20,726 bases of DNA. Source: a virus. The stretch lies in the IMG/VR virus record IMGVR_UViG_3300046478_000014, positions 1-20,726 of that record; one strand, written 5' to 3'. The notes below the pieces were generated by a model. It searched no databases. It was not told where the DNA came from and was given only the letters and a program-made list of their open reading frames with translations. The position numbers and the translations under genes are program-made. Positions 20,608 through 20,726 of this stretch are shown here, piece after piece. Numbering within the stretch: the stretch's first letter is position 1; every line of letters starts with the position of its first letter.

Positions 20608-20645
20608 TTTTGTCTTTGTCTTTATGTGTCCGAAAGGGCTAAAAA
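20608..20645 (+). repeat. Leader element behind array 4, with a GAAA tetraloop
   Basis: A second copy of the element at 20507-20538, with a duplicated GTCTTT and the tetraloop GAAA in GTCC-GAAA-GGGC instead of GTGA. ATG 20624 would open a short frame that runs into array 5 rather than stopping at once. The hairpin stem is conserved while the loop varies within GNRA. Confidence 0.55.
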
Positions 20646-20652
20646 CAACTGT

Positions 20653-20712
20653 GTTTCGTTTTGTTGGGTTATGTTACGTTATGTTGGGTTGCGTTCGGTT
20701 GAGATAAGTTAA
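20653..20712 (+). repeat. GTTNN pentamer array 5 (12 units), at the window edge
   Basis: Twelve five-base units end GTTGA GATAA GTTAA, then GGTGTAGTTTTTAT at the last base of the window. By analogy with array 1 an ATG is expected at the edge, so another gene probably begins just outside. Confidence 0.8.
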
Positions 20713-20726
20713 GGTGTAGTTTTTAT

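Noticed and set aside
17564-20712. The pentamer arrays as a CRISPR array or telomere-like repeats
   Set aside because: Units are five bases with no spacers, and they stop at gene starts. A coding reading was also rejected, because a five-base period gives no consistent frame and most copies contain stops.

Overview
The window is part of a tailed double-stranded DNA phage (or prophage) genome, most likely short-tailed. The minus strand carries, from right to left, the small terminase, large terminase, a P22-like portal of about 711 residues, a run of very small proteins around a tRNA-like gene, a scaffold-type coiled-coil protein, a major capsid protein of the N4-gp56/P22-coat-like kind, and then connector, tail and ejection-type proteins. 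I see no tail tube, sheath, chaperone or tape-measure gene. The host cannot be named from the sequence. Ribosome binding sites of the AGGAGG/AGGTGG type and sigma-70-like promoters point to a bacterial host.

Right part (17.6-20.7 kb, plus strand): a zinc-ribbon gene convergent with the small terminase, then a series of very small early-type genes (a membrane peptide, a DUF5710-like protein, a ribbon-helix-helix protein, two short coiled-coil proteins). They are separated by compact GC hairpins. Five arrays of a degenerate pentamer GTTNN (12 to 19 units each) sit directly in front of an AAGG/GGTGT ribosome-binding element and a start codon. At least two of the arrays appear to be transcribed as 5' leaders.

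Middle part (11.0-14.0 kb): a three-gene plus-strand module (membrane protein, conserved phage hypothetical, coiled-coil protein) sits inside the leftward morphogenesis operon, between the scaffold and a chain of overlapping micro-genes. A 16-bp inverted repeat separates it from the scaffold gene. A 97-nt class II tRNA-like gene with an odd anticodon loop lies between the micro-genes and the portal region.

The capsid gene (8.9-10.9 kb) is the most unusual locus. It is cut into three exons by two related group I introns of 770 and 229 nt, whose splice sites can be placed from P1 pairing and from the shared 3' end. The larger intron carries a LAGLIDADG endonuclease gene in the opposite orientation to the intron. 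Exon 1 also contains a 32-nt out-of-frame insert, built largely of inverted copies of flanking exon sequence. It forms two adjacent hairpins with complementary loops, each loop containing one edge of the insert. The capsid reading frame is restored only if these 32 nt are skipped, or if one base is gained there.

Left part (1-8.9 kb): a 387-aa structural protein, a 138-aa protein, a 195-aa protein, a 415-aa putative connector, a 211-aa tail fibre with a gp53-like C-terminus, a 1013-aa tail nozzle-like protein with repeated FCCH-like beta modules, a conserved 157-aa protein, and two proteins that look like virion or ejection components. The last one runs off the window. Genes abut or overlap (ATGA, TAATG, TGATG junctions), which indicates translational coupling. 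The portal gene has an excellent ribosome binding site but an ACG in the start position.
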